This document shows, piece by piece, positions 30,850 through 40,167 of a stretch of DNA of 41,775 bases. Origin of the DNA: UBA2137 sp037968575 (lineage in GTDB: Bacteria; Pseudomonadota; Alphaproteobacteria; Micavibrionales; Micavibrionaceae); assembly GCA_037968575.1 (NCBI GenBank), contig JBBKVR010000042.1, positions 1 through 41,775 on the forward strand, read 5' to 3'. The first letter of the stretch is position 1. Each line of letters opens with the position of its first letter. Both the position numbers and the translations under genes were made by a program. A model generated the notes under the pieces. The model had not been told where the DNA came from, made no database searches, and saw only the letters and a list, made by a program, of their open reading frames with translations.

Positions 30850-31644
30850 TTAAGCCTTGCGGGCAACCATCAGTTTTTTAATTTCTGCGATTGCTTTAGC
30901 AGGATTTAAACCTTTTGGACATGTATTTGTGCAATTCATGATTGTGTGACAGCGATACAAACGGAATGGGTCTTCCAGATTATCCAAACGCTCACCTGTG
31001 GCTTCATCACGTGTATCTGCAATCCAGCGATAGGCTTGTAATAAAATTGCAGGGCCCATAAAGCGATCTGCATTCCACCAGTAACTTGGGCAAGCTGTAG
31101 AACAACAGAAACACAAAATACATGCGGCCGGTCCATGACCATCATCGCCGTTCAATAGTTGTGCGTCTTCTTGGGACTGTAACCGCTCCTTAGACGGTGG
31201 TGTAGATTGCGTTTTCATCCATGGCTCAATTGTCGCATATTGCGCATAAACATGATTAAGGTCTGGCACGAGGTCTTTGACCACTAGCATATGCGGTAGG
31301 GGGTTAATGACGACATCACCCTTAAATTCATCAATGCCTTGCGTGCAGGCTAGCGTATTTGTTCCACCAATATTCATGGCACATGACCCGCAGATTCCCT
31401 CACGACAAGAGCGACGGAAAGTTAGTCCACTATCAACCTGATCTTTAATATAAATAATGGCGTCCAAAACCATCGGACCACATTTGTCCAAATCGATTTT
31501 GTACGTGTCATAGCGTGGGTTTTCGTCCAAATCAGGATCCCAGCGATAAACTTTAAATGTTTTGGCATGCTTTGCACCATCGGATGCATCAATATGCTTG
31601 CCCTTAACAATTTTAGAATTTTTAGGAAGTGTAAACTCGGCCAT
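30850..31644 (-). CDS. sdhB: Succinate dehydrogenase iron-sulfur subunit SdhB
   Basis: A 264-aa protein with all three cluster motifs. The [2Fe-2S] ligands are C80, C85, C88 and C100 (RSCREGICGSCAMNIGG...). The [4Fe-4S] and [3Fe-4S] ligands lie in CILCFCCSTACPSYWWN (from C175) and CHTIMNCTNTCPKG (C232, C238, C242). It carries electrons from the SdhA flavin to quinone in complex II and the TCA cycle. Oddly, it is not next to sdhCDA, which lie about 6.7 kb upstream, with argGH, an acylation pair and two other genes between. It has its own ribosome site (GAGAAGG) and follows argH after 80 bp. Confidence 0.96.
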   Translation of the reverse strand: MAEFTLPKNSKIVKGKHIDASDGAKHAKTFKVYRWDPDLDENPRYDTYKIDLDKCGPMVLDAIIYIKDQVDSGLTFRRSCREGICGSCAMNIGGTNTLACTQGIDEFKGDVVINPLPHMLVVKDLVPDLNHVYAQYATIEPWMKTQSTPPSKERLQSQEDAQLLNGDDGHGPAACILCFCCSTACPSYWWNADRFMGPAILLQAYRWIADTRDEATGERLDNLEDPFRLYRCHTIMNCTNTCPKGLNPAKAIAEIKKLMVARKA

Positions 31645-31724
31645 AACCTTCTCTTTAAAATCTCTTCTGTTCTGTGCCTGACAAGATACAGGCTCAAGAC
31701 TGCCATGTGAAGCAGTTTTAACGT

Positions 31725-33068
31725 TCAGTTTTTTCTGCGGCTTTTAACTGCATTATCCAAATTAAGACAATCAAAAATTTTATTTGTTATTCTTGGTTCT
31801 ATATCCTGCATATCTTCTATCGGGATATCTTCTAAGACACATTTTCTTTCTGAAGCCAACTTCACCATACTTCCTGTTATGTGATGTGCTTGTCGAAAAG
31901 GAATATCCAGCTCCCTTACCAACCAATCTGCTAGTTCTGTTGCCGTGGCGTAGCCACTCTCGGCAGCTGACCGCATATTCTTTTTACTAAAAGTTGCTTT
32001 TTCAACCATACCACCCATAGCGCTAAGGCATAAAATCAGAGTGTCAAAACTTTCAAAAACAGCGGATTTATCTTCTTGCATATCCTTGTTGTAGGAAAGC
32101 GGTAAAGCCTTCATTACAGTAAGAAGTTGAATTAAATTTCCGGACAACCTTCCTGCTTTAGAACGTACAAGTTCTGCCGCATCCGGGTTTTTCTTTTGTG
32201 GCATAATCGAAGAGCCAGTAGACCAATCATCGCTTAACTCAATAAAACCAAACTGAGGTGTTGCCCAAAGTATTATTTCCTCTGCAAAACGTGATAAATG
32301 TACACCGCATTGCGCGCAAGAAAAGAGAAATTCAGTGGCAAAATCGCGAGAAGAAACCGCATCAATTGTATTGGGCATAACTCTGGCAAAGCCAAGTTCT
32401 TTTGCTGTCATTTCTCTATCTATAGGAAAGCCTGTTCCGGAAAGAGCGCAAGCCCCAAGTGGTGATTCATTGAGGCGTTTCTGGCAATCAACAAATCGTG
32501 ATTTATCCCTCTCCATCATTTGAACATACGCATCTATATGGACTTCCAGAGTTACCGGTTGAGCAACTTGAAGATGAGTAAAACCCGGCATTATTGTTTC
32601 TGTGTGTTGTTTGCCAGTGCTTTCCATCACATTTTGAAACTCGGATATTTTTTCTATAACCTCACCGCAGGCGCTCCTCATCCATAAACGAAAATCTGTG
32701 GCAACCTGATCATTTCTGGATCGTGCTGTATGTAGTTTCCCCGCGACCTCACCGATGATTTCACTTAATCTGTTTTCGATATTCATATGAATATCTTCTA
32801 AAGATGCTTGAAATTCAAATTCCCCACTTTCCATTTCCTTTTCTATTTGGCAAAGCCCTTCCAATATTTTTTCACCATCTTTTTCAGGTATAATCTTTTG
32901 CGCCATTAACATCCTACAATGGGCTTTCGAGCCACGTATATCCTGCTCCCAAAGGCGGCTGTCTACATCAATTGAGGAGTTGATTTGCTCCATGATAGAG
33001 GAGGGTGTTTCACTAAACCGCCCTCCCCACATTTTTTGTGAAACCTGATTGGACTTCTTTTTCTTCAT
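31725..33068 (-). CDS. argH: Argininosuccinate lyase ArgH
   Basis: A 447-aa fumarase/aspartase-superfamily enzyme that splits argininosuccinate into arginine and fumarate, the last step of arginine synthesis. It starts with the family opening MWGGRFSE and carries LHTARSRNDQVATDFRLW. The signature loop with the catalytic serine is GSSIMPQKKNPD. The start overlaps the argG stop by 4 nt, so argG and argH form a coupled two-gene operon. A polybasic start (MKKKKSNQ) precedes the conserved N-terminus; M13 could be an alternative start, but the overlap with argG favours the longer form. Confidence 0.96.
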   Translation of the reverse strand: MKKKKSNQVSQKMWGGRFSETPSSIMEQINSSIDVDSRLWEQDIRGSKAHCRMLMAQKIIPEKDGEKILEGLCQIEKEMESGEFEFQASLEDIHMNIENRLSEIIGEVAGKLHTARSRNDQVATDFRLWMRSACGEVIEKISEFQNVMESTGKQHTETIMPGFTHLQVAQPVTLEVHIDAYVQMMERDKSRFVDCQKRLNESPLGACALSGTGFPIDREMTAKELGFARVMPNTIDAVSSRDFATEFLFSCAQCGVHLSRFAEEIILWATPQFGFIELSDDWSTGSSIMPQKKNPDAAELVRSKAGRLSGNLIQLLTVMKALPLSYNKDMQEDKSAVFESFDTLILCLSAMGGMVEKATFSKKNMRSAAESGYATATELADWLVRELDIPFRQAHHITGSMVKLASERKCVLEDIPIEDMQDIEPRITNKIFDCLNLDNAVKSRRKN

Positions 33069-34321
33069 AATGCTTTCCTTTTTAAGGATTTAACAAGTTT
33101 AGTATATGCCTTTAAACGTACGGCGTTAATTTTAATGAAACCGTCTGCATCTATTTGATTATATCCACCCTCAATATCCATAGAAGACATGTCTTTATCA
33201 TAAAGAGAGTTGGGCGACTGCCTTGCAATAGGATAGGCAACACCTTTGTAGAGTTTTACTTGAACTGTGCCATCAACCATTTTCTGGCTCTCTTTTATAG
33301 CCGTCATCAAAAAGTCCATCTCCGGTGAAAACCAAAAACCGTTGTAAATTAACTCGGCAATTTTTAAGGACATAGTATCTCTGATGCGCATAACCTCTCT
33401 GTCCATAGTTATACCTTCTATATCTTGGTGTGCTTGCCTTAAAATAGCTCCACCCGGTGTCTCATATACGCCACGTGATTTAATGCCTACATAACGATTT
33501 TCTACCATATCCAAACGACCAATGCCGTGCTTTGATCCCAATTCATTGAGGTATAAGAAAAGCTCAAGGGCTTCTGACTTACTAACACCATCAGTTTGGT
33601 TTTTGACTTTGACTGGAATACCATTTTTGAAAGTAAGCGAGATCACATCAGGTTCGTTTGGTGCATCTTCGGGGGATGTTGTTAAGGAATACACGGATTC
33701 TTCACAAACAGCGTTCGGGTCTTCTAAAACTCCCGCTTCATGAGATATATGAAGCAGATTTTCATCCTCAGAATACGGCTTTGAGCGTGTGGCACTTACA
33801 GGAATGGCGTGCTTATCAGCATAATCCAACATATCTTGCCGTCCTTTAAAGTCATCTAAGAATTTTTGCATCTTCCATGGGGCAAGGACTTCAATATCTG
33901 GTTGCAGAGCGTAATAAGCCAGTTCAAACCTAACCTGATCATTACCCTTCCCTGTTGCCCCGTGCGAGACGTAATGGGCATTCTCTTTTTCTGCTATTTC
34001 TATTTGTCTTTTTGAAATAATTGGGCGCGCCAATGCGGTGCCCAGCAAATATCTACTCTCATACACCGCATTTGCGGCATAAGTAGGAAAAATATAGTCG
34101 GTGACAAATTCTTGCCTGAGGTCTTCCAGATAGACCTTACTTGCCCCCAATAAGAGGGCTTTCTGGCGCGCCTTTTCAAAATCTTCTTTCTGACCGACAT
34201 CTGCAAGATAGGCTATAACCTCATAACCTTCCTCTACAAACCATTTCAAAATGATAGAGGTATCTAGCCCCCCCGAATATGCTAAGATGATTTTATTATT
34301 ATTTGATTTCTGTGTATTCAT
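33065..34321 (-). CDS. argG: Argininosuccinate synthase ArgG
   Basis: A 418-aa enzyme joining citrulline and aspartate with ATP. The ATP pyrophosphatase P-loop is LAYSGGLDTS near the N-terminus; other conserved stretches are YVSHGATGKGNDQVRFEL and GIKSRGVYETPGGAIL. Length and sequence are of the standard long-form alphaproteobacterial/eukaryotic type. It has a good ribosome site (AGGAG, 34328-34332 on the complement). It heads the argGH operon and is divergent from the SGNH/MBOAT pair. The 258-bp divergent region 34322-34579 is AT-rich; I could not pick out an ArgR box. Confidence 0.96.
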   Translation of the reverse strand: MNTQKSNNNKIILAYSGGLDTSIILKWFVEEGYEVIAYLADVGQKEDFEKARQKALLLGASKVYLEDLRQEFVTDYIFPTYAANAVYESRYLLGTALARPIISKRQIEIAEKENAHYVSHGATGKGNDQVRFELAYYALQPDIEVLAPWKMQKFLDDFKGRQDMLDYADKHAIPVSATRSKPYSEDENLLHISHEAGVLEDPNAVCEESVYSLTTSPEDAPNEPDVISLTFKNGIPVKVKNQTDGVSKSEALELFLYLNELGSKHGIGRLDMVENRYVGIKSRGVYETPGGAILRQAHQDIEGITMDREVMRIRDTMSLKIAELIYNGFWFSPEMDFLMTAIKESQKMVDGTVQVKLYKGVAYPIARQSPNSLYDKDMSSMDIEGGYNQIDADGFIKINAVRLKAYTKLVKSLKRKAL

Positions 34322-34542
34322 TTCTTATCTCCTATAGACGTTTACTCCCGAAATTAGGGAAGCATGTGTTTGTAAATTTGAATTGTATAGGGGTAAGTAT
34401 TGCGGTTCTATTGGGCAGAAGCCGCGCGTCGCGAAAAAAGAAATCTATTCTGAAAAAAGCTCATTACTTTATTACATAAACATAAACTTACGTCTTTTAG
34501 CAATATTTTTATTCAAAAAGCGCTCTTACATATTATCCATAT

Positions 34543-34570
34543 TGTTTTTTTGGCACACTCTTGCGATACT
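34543..34570 (+). promoter_or_regulatory. Leaderless-type promoter of the SGNH/MBOAT operon
   Basis: TTGTTT (34543-34548), a 16-nt spacer, GATACT (34565-34570), then 9 nt to the ATG at 34580, with no Shine-Dalgarno. An upstream in-frame TTG at 34550 lies inside this promoter, which argues against that longer start. Confidence 0.45.
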
Positions 34571-34579
34571 AGAAAAATC

Positions 34580-35659
34580 ATGTCCATCAGACTGTCCTCC
34601 TCCCTTTCTTGCTTTTTTGCCTTTGTCATTGGTTTTATAACCATTGCGGGTGTTATTCACGTGGTTACAGATATGTATGCACCAAAGGCTCATATTGGGC
34701 TTATTGAAGACAAAAGACAGATATTAGAAACAGAGGCACAAGACTATAATCTTATATTTCTTGGTACCAGCCAGACATTCCGTAATATTAACCCTGAAAT
34801 TGTTTCCAAAAACACTCAGTGCAATTTTAAGGCCTACAACGCTGGCGTTCCAGGCTTGACGTTGGAAGAATTAGACGACTATGTACAAACTTTGAAAAAA
34901 ACTGCAGACATCAAAAAACCGCGTTTGATTGTTTTTGCCGATCCACTACCGCCAAAACCAAAATTTGATGCTGCCCTTAATGACCGTACACAGGCTTATA
35001 CCTCCATTAACAATCTCAAAACACGCTTCAAAAATGTATGGAGCTTGCCAGAACCAATCTGGAAGCGCATTGCTCTTGGGGGGTTTGTTGGTACATCACA
35101 ACTCTACAACGCCCTCAATATTGGTCGCCTCAGTCAGTGGTTGTTACAAGATAAATACGACAGTGAAATCATTTCTGACGCACCACCTATGAAAGCAGGC
35201 TTTCCATCTCTTACGTATGATATCGATAATGACCCCGCTATAGCAAAACGCCATGAGATGTTTCAAAAAATTTCCGATACTTGGCAAAAAGACATTTTAG
35301 AGACACAAACCAAAGAAGGCTTTGATGCAATCGAGAACATCAAAAAATATCGCAGACGTGTGGGAATATTATCCGATTTAGCATCACGTATTTCACAAGC
35401 GGGTGACATTCCCATTCTGATTATTTTTCCTGAACCAGATACCTTAAAACAAGATAGGACGTTAGAATCTGCAGTATCACGCTATGCGCCTGAACTTCCT
35501 ATTTTGATGACAGCAGAACCCAAATTATTTCCACAACTTTGGAATAAGGATGTGTGGTTTGATAAAACTCATCTAAATGAAAAAGGTGCAAAAATACTTT
35601 CGCGAGAAATCAGCGCACCACTCTGTAGTTTCCTTGGTAAAAATGGAGATGCCTCGTAA
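34580..35659 (+). CDS. SGNH-like, AlgJ/AlgX-type protein, partner of the MBOAT acyltransferase
   Basis: A 359-aa protein with a signal anchor (about residues 8-30) and a periplasmic domain. An SGNH-type nucleophile motif is seen as FLGTSQTFRNI, and the closing Asp/His motif as WFDKTHLNEKGA. AlgJ/AlgX-like proteins take acyl groups exported by an MBOAT protein and attach them to an exopolysaccharide or another envelope glycan. The gene overlaps the MBOAT gene by 1 nt. I chose ATG 34580 over TTG 34550. No polysaccharide synthase is nearby, so the acceptor is unknown. Confidence 0.75.
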   Translation: MSIRLSSSLSCFFAFVIGFITIAGVIHVVTDMYAPKAHIGLIEDKRQILETEAQDYNLIFLGTSQTFRNINPEIVSKNTQCNFKAYNAGVPGLTLEELDDYVQTLKKTADIKKPRLIVFADPLPPKPKFDAALNDRTQAYTSINNLKTRFKNVWSLPEPIWKRIALGGFVGTSQLYNALNIGRLSQWLLQDKYDSEIISDAPPMKAGFPSLTYDIDNDPAIAKRHEMFQKISDTWQKDILETQTKEGFDAIENIKKYRRRVGILSDLASRISQAGDIPILIIFPEPDTLKQDRTLESAVSRYAPELPILMTAEPKLFPQLWNKDVWFDKTHLNEKGAKILSREISAPLCSFLGKNGDAS

Positions 35660-37050
35660 TGCTTTTTGTTGAACCCCTTTTCTTTATCTTCTTTGCAGTT
35701 GTTTTTGCTCTTTACTGGATATCACAATCACTGACATTCAGAAAACTTCTCCTTATAGGTGCAAGTTACCTCTTTTATGCCGCATGGGATTGGCGGTTTC
35801 TTTCTCTCATTTTGATTTCAACGGCGGTTGATTATTTTGTAGCCATACGCATGCAAAACAGTTCTTCGCTTGGGAGACGCAAAGCGTGGCTATTCTTAAG
35901 TCTTATTGTGAATTTGGGAATGTTGGGCTTCTTCAAATATTTCAATTTCTTTGCAGAGGGCGCAGAAGATTTATTAGCTCTCTTTGGAGCAAGCATAAAC
36001 CAAACAACCTTAAGCATTGTCCTACCTGTCGGAATTAGCTTCTACACGTTCCAAACTTTGAGTTATTCCATTGATGTCTACCGCGGAAAATTAAAGGGGG
36101 AGAAAAGCCCGCTTGATGTAGCTCTCTTTGTTGCTTTCTTCCCACAACTGGTTGCAGGTCCCATTGTTCGCGCCATTGATTTCTTGCCTCAACTACATGT
36201 TCGAAAAACATTTGCGGATGTAGCGGTCAAAGCCTGTCTTTTACTTTTCGCCATCGGTTTTTTCAAAAAGGCGTGTGTATCGGATAACCTTGCCTATTAC
36301 GTTGATTTAATTTTTGCGAGTCCTGAAAACTATGCGCCTATCGCTCTGGCAACAGGTGCATTTTTATATGCCATTCAAATTTATTGTGATTTTTCAGGCT
36401 ACACTGATATGGCAATCGCCTCGGCAGGATTACTCGGATTTAATTTACCGAAAAACTTTAATGCTCCATATCTAGCAACCAGTATTATCGATTTCTGGAG
36501 ACGTTGGCACATCTCGCTTTCCACATGGCTACGTGATTACCTCTATATATCGCTGGGTGGTAATCGCCACGGCGAGGTCAAACGTTATCGCAACCTGATG
36601 ATTACAATGTTGCTTGGTGGTCTCTGGCATGGTGCCGCTTGGACATTTGTATTTTGGGGCTTCTTACATGGGTTGGCTTTGTCGCTCAATCACCTTCTAC
36701 ATAAAATTTGGAAGATAAACATCATGCCTGTCGTGGGTGTTGTCACAACGTTTCTGTTCACAACCTATGCTTGGGTTTTCTTCCGTGCGCCAGATTTTGA
36801 AACTGGGTGGAGTATCAACAACAGCATTCTAAGTTGGAGTAGCGAAGGGACATCCTTACTTCCATTTGTGCTTATTCCAGTTGCGTCAGTCTTATCAATC
36901 ACACACATTGTCTGGCACAAACAAAATGTATTTGAGAAAATCGAGTCACTCTCAGGTAAAAAATTCTATCTTGTGCTCGGTGGAATTACAGCTATTTCAC
37001 TGGCACTACAAACCAGCGGTTATAAACCGTTCATCTATTTTCAATTTTAA
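35659..37050 (+). CDS. MBOAT-family O-acyltransferase (AlgI-like)
   Basis: A 463-aa multi-spanning membrane protein. Conserved stretches are LVLPVGISFYTFQTLSYSID-like (VLPVGISFYTFQTLSYSI), QLVAGPIVRAIDFLPQ, YCDFSGYTDMAIA, FWRRWHISLSTWLRDYLYI and the active-site region GGLWHGAAWTF with the essential histidine. AlgI-type proteins move acetyl or other acyl groups across the inner membrane to a periplasmic acceptor. It is coupled to the SGNH-like gene. The product is a general MBOAT; alginate itself is not implied, since no other alg genes are present. It is convergent with a small gene 10 bp away. Confidence 0.9.
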   Translation: MLFVEPLFFIFFAVVFALYWISQSLTFRKLLLIGASYLFYAAWDWRFLSLILISTAVDYFVAIRMQNSSSLGRRKAWLFLSLIVNLGMLGFFKYFNFFAEGAEDLLALFGASINQTTLSIVLPVGISFYTFQTLSYSIDVYRGKLKGEKSPLDVALFVAFFPQLVAGPIVRAIDFLPQLHVRKTFADVAVKACLLLFAIGFFKKACVSDNLAYYVDLIFASPENYAPIALATGAFLYAIQIYCDFSGYTDMAIASAGLLGFNLPKNFNAPYLATSIIDFWRRWHISLSTWLRDYLYISLGGNRHGEVKRYRNLMITMLLGGLWHGAAWTFVFWGFLHGLALSLNHLLHKIWKINIMPVVGVVTTFLFTTYAWVFFRAPDFETGWSINNSILSWSSEGTSLLPFVLIPVASVLSITHIVWHKQNVFEKIESLSGKKFYLVLGGITAISLALQTSGYKPFIYFQF

Positions 37051-37060
37051 GAAAGTTTGT

Positions 37061-37429
37061 TTAGCTAGCTTTTTTAATGTCGTTCTGGCTATACATCTTA
37101 GCAACCTTATCGGCAGGATAGGCTGTGTATTTACGGCCATTACCTTTCGCAGTCTGCATTGCCTTATCCAGTTTGGATTTTAAATCATCAAGGCTGTTAC
37201 GGGATGTCCCTGAGCGCTCATCATAAGTGGCGGTCAGCTCAACCTTATAAAGACCCGTTGACGTCATACGGTTATCAACGGCCATATTTATAACGTGATC
37301 ACTGTCTTTTAGATGCTCCATCAGACGGAATAGTGCCTTTACAGTGGCATCATTGTAACTCTTCTCAGACAAAGCTGTTTCGCTCTTCTGATTAGTCTCG
37401 TCAGTCGTTTGTGTCTTAAGCCATTTCAT
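37061..37429 (-). CDS. Uncharacterised 122-aa protein
   Basis: A soluble, charged protein. A polar N-terminus (TQTTDETNQKSET) leads into a predicted alpha/beta domain (about 25-122: ATVKALFRLMEHLKDSDHV, then LYKVELTATYDE and a lysine-rich C-terminus). No cysteines, membrane segments or known motifs are seen. A Shine-Dalgarno (AAAGGTGA) supports the start. It lies 126 bp downstream of the soluble diguanylate cyclase gene on the same strand and may be cotranscribed with it; a weak AT-rich hairpin lies between. Confidence 0.65.
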   Translation of the reverse strand: MKWLKTQTTDETNQKSETALSEKSYNDATVKALFRLMEHLKDSDHVINMAVDNRMTSTGLYKVELTATYDERSGTSRNSLDDLKSKLDKAMQTAKGNGRKYTAYPADKVAKMYSQNDIKKAS

Positions 37430-37555
37430 ATCTTCACCTTTGTGGTTCCATAACGCATGTAAAGAGTAATACGTTCCTTTATACCACTTGGTTACATTGT
37501 TACGGAAATTTATAGCATAAAACCTTGAAAAACGGAAGTTTTTAGGGGTTTGAGC

Positions 37556-38305
37556 TTAAGATACGGATGGGTTCTGAGGTATATCGAAACTACCTGTACC
37601 TATTTGTGCTGTTTCTAGTTCTGCATGGCGGGCTCTTTTGTGTACATATAAGTCTGCATCTGCAGCAACGAAAGCTTCCTCCAAACATTCATTTGTAATA
37701 GGAGCAACCCCAGTGCTGGCGCCCGCTTTATAAACAGTACCGTTTTTGTCTTGAGCCTTAATATCATTTAAAGAATGGGAGATAAGTTCTCTTAATTCTT
37801 CATCAGAATTGTCCCAAGGCACCATAGCAACAAATTCGTCTCCACCCCATCTCGCTACTATTGCACTATTGCCAAGGCTTTCTACAAAGGCATTGGCTGC
37901 CTCTTTTAGTATTCTATTACCTTCAGCGTGCCCGCAATTATCATTAATGGGTTTGAATTTATCCAAATCAATAACTATTAATTTATGACCACCATCTGTA
38001 GGAATCTTACCACTTTGCAGGTCTTTACCAACATCGTGATTAAAGGCTTCTCGACCATATAACCCAGTCAAGCCATCAAATTTATACTGATGTAGGAGGT
38101 GTTTTAGTTGTCTAATGTAGTCAACTAAGCCAAAATTAAGTTTAATGGAGCCAATCTGACTTAAAATTGACATTTTCACGCGCAACATAGTCAAATCATT
38201 CCCCTTTAGTGAAGAATCTTTTATTTCTCCACCTATGGCTGGATTTAAACCGTCACTATCAGCTATTTCAGCGCAAAATTGAAAATCTCTATGTGCTTGT
38301 TCCAT
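37556..38305 (-). CDS. Soluble diguanylate cyclase (GGDEF)
   Basis: A 249-aa cytosolic protein. A helical N-terminal region of about 72 residues has no recognised sensor domain; a GGDEF domain follows (about 73-230), starting FDGLTGLYGREAF. The metal-binding Asp is in VIDLDKFKPIND, and the active site GGDEF is intact at 154-158. The inhibitory site position reads GNSA instead of RxxD, so product inhibition through the I-site is not expected. It is expressed from its own promoter with no ribosome site. It lies just downstream of sdhA, but its promoter is in the gap between them. Confidence 0.88.
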   Translation of the reverse strand: MEQAHRDFQFCAEIADSDGLNPAIGGEIKDSSLKGNDLTMLRVKMSILSQIGSIKLNFGLVDYIRQLKHLLHQYKFDGLTGLYGREAFNHDVGKDLQSGKIPTDGGHKLIVIDLDKFKPINDNCGHAEGNRILKEAANAFVESLGNSAIVARWGGDEFVAMVPWDNSDEELRELISHSLNDIKAQDKNGTVYKAGASTGVAPITNECLEEAFVAADADLYVHKRARHAELETAQIGTGSFDIPQNPSVS

Positions 38306-38313
38306 GGGTAAAG

Positions 38314-38342
38314 ACTATACATATTTTTACATAATAATGCAA
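38314..38342 (-). promoter_or_regulatory. Leaderless-type promoter of the soluble diguanylate cyclase gene
   Basis: On the minus strand: TTGCAT (38337-38342), a 17-nt spacer, TATAGT (38314-38319), then 8 nt (38306-38313) to the ATG. The sequence before the ATG (CTTTACCC) has no Shine-Dalgarno. Confidence 0.55.
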
Positions 38343-38369
38343 GTGTTGAGTGGGCGGTCGGAACTTAAC

Positions 38370-40160
38370 CTAATAGACGCGTTTTTTGGGTGGGAAGGCT
38401 TTCACTTCATCGGTCAGGCTGGTTAAAACCACATCACGATAAGAAATCTTGGTTTTCCCTTTGTCATCAACGCGGATAAGGGTGTGTTTCATCCAGTTTT
38501 TATCATCACGCTCTGTGAAATCTTCACGCGAATGCGCGCCGCGTGATTCCTCACGATTTGCGGCTGAATGCATCGTCGCAACTGATTGGGATAGCAAATT
38601 ATCCAATTCCAGTGTTTCAATAAGGTCTGTGTTAAACACCAATGATGTATCTTCGATACCGATATCTGATTTTTTTGCAAAACATTCGTCTATCGCTTTC
38701 ACCCCGGCATTTAAAGTTTCTGCTGTTCTGAAAACTGCAGCATGGTCTTGCATGGTCTTTTGCATTTTCACACGCAAATCAGCTGTACGTGTTTTTCCTT
38801 TGGCATTTCTGAAGTGATCCAGTCTATCCAAAGCTTTTGTTCCATCATCTACGCCCAGTGCCTTGTGGCGAGAGCCAGATTCCACAACCTCAGATGCGCG
38901 AATACCAGCGGCTCGTCCAAAGACAACCAAATCAAGAAGAGAGTTTGAGCCCAAACGGTTCGCGCCATGAACAGAGACACAACCCGCCTCACCAATCGCC
39001 ATTAAGCCTGGGACAACTTTTGAGGGGTCTTTTTCTGTTGGATTAATAACTTCCGTATGAACATTGGTTGGAATTCCACCCATATTGTAATGCACCGTTG
39101 GAAGCACAGGAATTGGATCTTTTGTTACATCAACGCCTGCAAAAATTTTGGCTGTTTCTGCAATGCCTGGTAGGCGCGTCTGAATAACTTTTGGATCTAA
39201 ATGTTCAAGATGTAGATAGATATGGTCTTTTTCAGGACCTACACCACGGCCCTCATTAATTTCAACAGTCATAGAACGGGACACAACATCACGACTAGCT
39301 AAATCTTTGGCAGAGGGCGCGTAACGCTCCATAAAGCGTTCACCCTCTGAGTTAGTCAAATAACCACCCTCGCCACGTACACCTTCTGTAATCAAACACC
39401 CAGCCCCATAAATACCTGTGGGATGGAATTGAACAAATTCCATATCTTGGAGTGGAATACCCGCGCGAAGTACCATGGCGTTTCCGTCACCTGTACAAGT
39501 ATGTGCAGACGTACATGAGAAATAGGCGCGCCCATAACCACCTGTGGCAAGAACCGTCATGTGTCCACGGAAGCGGTGAATTGAACCGTCTTCCATTGCC
39601 AACGCCATCACACCAACACATTCACCCCCGTCACTCATAATCAAATCGAGTACGAAATATTCAATAAAGAATTCTGCTGAATGTTTAAGACACTGCGAAT
39701 AAAGCGTATGCAAAATTGCGTGACCTGTTCTGTCCGCTGCTGCACAAGTACGTTGGGCTGTACCTTCACCATAATTTGTTGTCATTCCACCAAACGGGCG
39801 CTGATAGATTTTACCCTCTTCTGTACGTGAGAACGGCACGCCCATATGTTCCAATTCAAGAACAGCAGTTGGTGCATGCTTACACATATATTCGATGGCA
39901 TCTTGATCACCTAACCAGTCAGAGCCTTTGACCGTGTCGTACATGTGAAAACGCCAATCATCTTCGCCCATGTTACCAAGAGCTGCTGAAATACCGCCTT
40001 GAGCAGCAACCGTATGCGAGCGAGTAGGGAAAACTTTTGTCAGGCAAGCGGTTTTCAAACCCCTTTCAGCCATACCCAGCGTTGCGCGCAATCCAGAGCC
40101 ACCACCCCCAACAACAAGTACGTCATATTCATGGTCGATAATTTCGTATGTATTACTCAT
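38370..40160 (-). CDS. sdhA: Succinate dehydrogenase flavoprotein subunit SdhA
   Basis: A 596-aa flavoprotein. FAD binding is seen in DVLVVGGGGSGLRATLGMAE, and the covalent flavin histidine lies in RSHTVAAQGGISAALGN. The active-site region includes FHPTGIYGAGCLITEGVRGEGG and the catalytic arginine region. It oxidises succinate to fumarate and passes electrons to SdhB. It is the third gene of an sdhCDA operon, starting 7 nt after sdhD with a Shine-Dalgarno AGGA. SdhB, normally next, is instead at 30850-31644. Confidence 0.97.
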   Translation of the reverse strand: MSNTYEIIDHEYDVLVVGGGGSGLRATLGMAERGLKTACLTKVFPTRSHTVAAQGGISAALGNMGEDDWRFHMYDTVKGSDWLGDQDAIEYMCKHAPTAVLELEHMGVPFSRTEEGKIYQRPFGGMTTNYGEGTAQRTCAAADRTGHAILHTLYSQCLKHSAEFFIEYFVLDLIMSDGGECVGVMALAMEDGSIHRFRGHMTVLATGGYGRAYFSCTSAHTCTGDGNAMVLRAGIPLQDMEFVQFHPTGIYGAGCLITEGVRGEGGYLTNSEGERFMERYAPSAKDLASRDVVSRSMTVEINEGRGVGPEKDHIYLHLEHLDPKVIQTRLPGIAETAKIFAGVDVTKDPIPVLPTVHYNMGGIPTNVHTEVINPTEKDPSKVVPGLMAIGEAGCVSVHGANRLGSNSLLDLVVFGRAAGIRASEVVESGSRHKALGVDDGTKALDRLDHFRNAKGKTRTADLRVKMQKTMQDHAAVFRTAETLNAGVKAIDECFAKKSDIGIEDTSLVFNTDLIETLELDNLLSQSVATMHSAANREESRGAHSREDFTERDDKNWMKHTLIRVDDKGKTKISYRDVVLTSLTDEVKAFPPKKRVY

Positions 40161-40167
40161 CTTTTTC

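Noticed and set aside
31676..31693. Hairpin GCCTG/CAGGC between argH and sdhB considered as a terminator
   Set aside because: The stem is only 5 bp and no T tract follows on the minus strand; it may be a minor structure in the sdhB leader.
33065..34321. argG considered as eukaryote-derived because of similarity to animal argininosuccinate synthase
   Set aside because: Long-form ArgG of this type is common in alphaproteobacteria; the sequence gives no support for unusual transfer.
38449..38817. A 122-aa plus-strand ORF opposite sdhA
   Set aside because: It lies antisense to a highly conserved gene with no ribosome site; it is explained by the codon pattern of sdhA.
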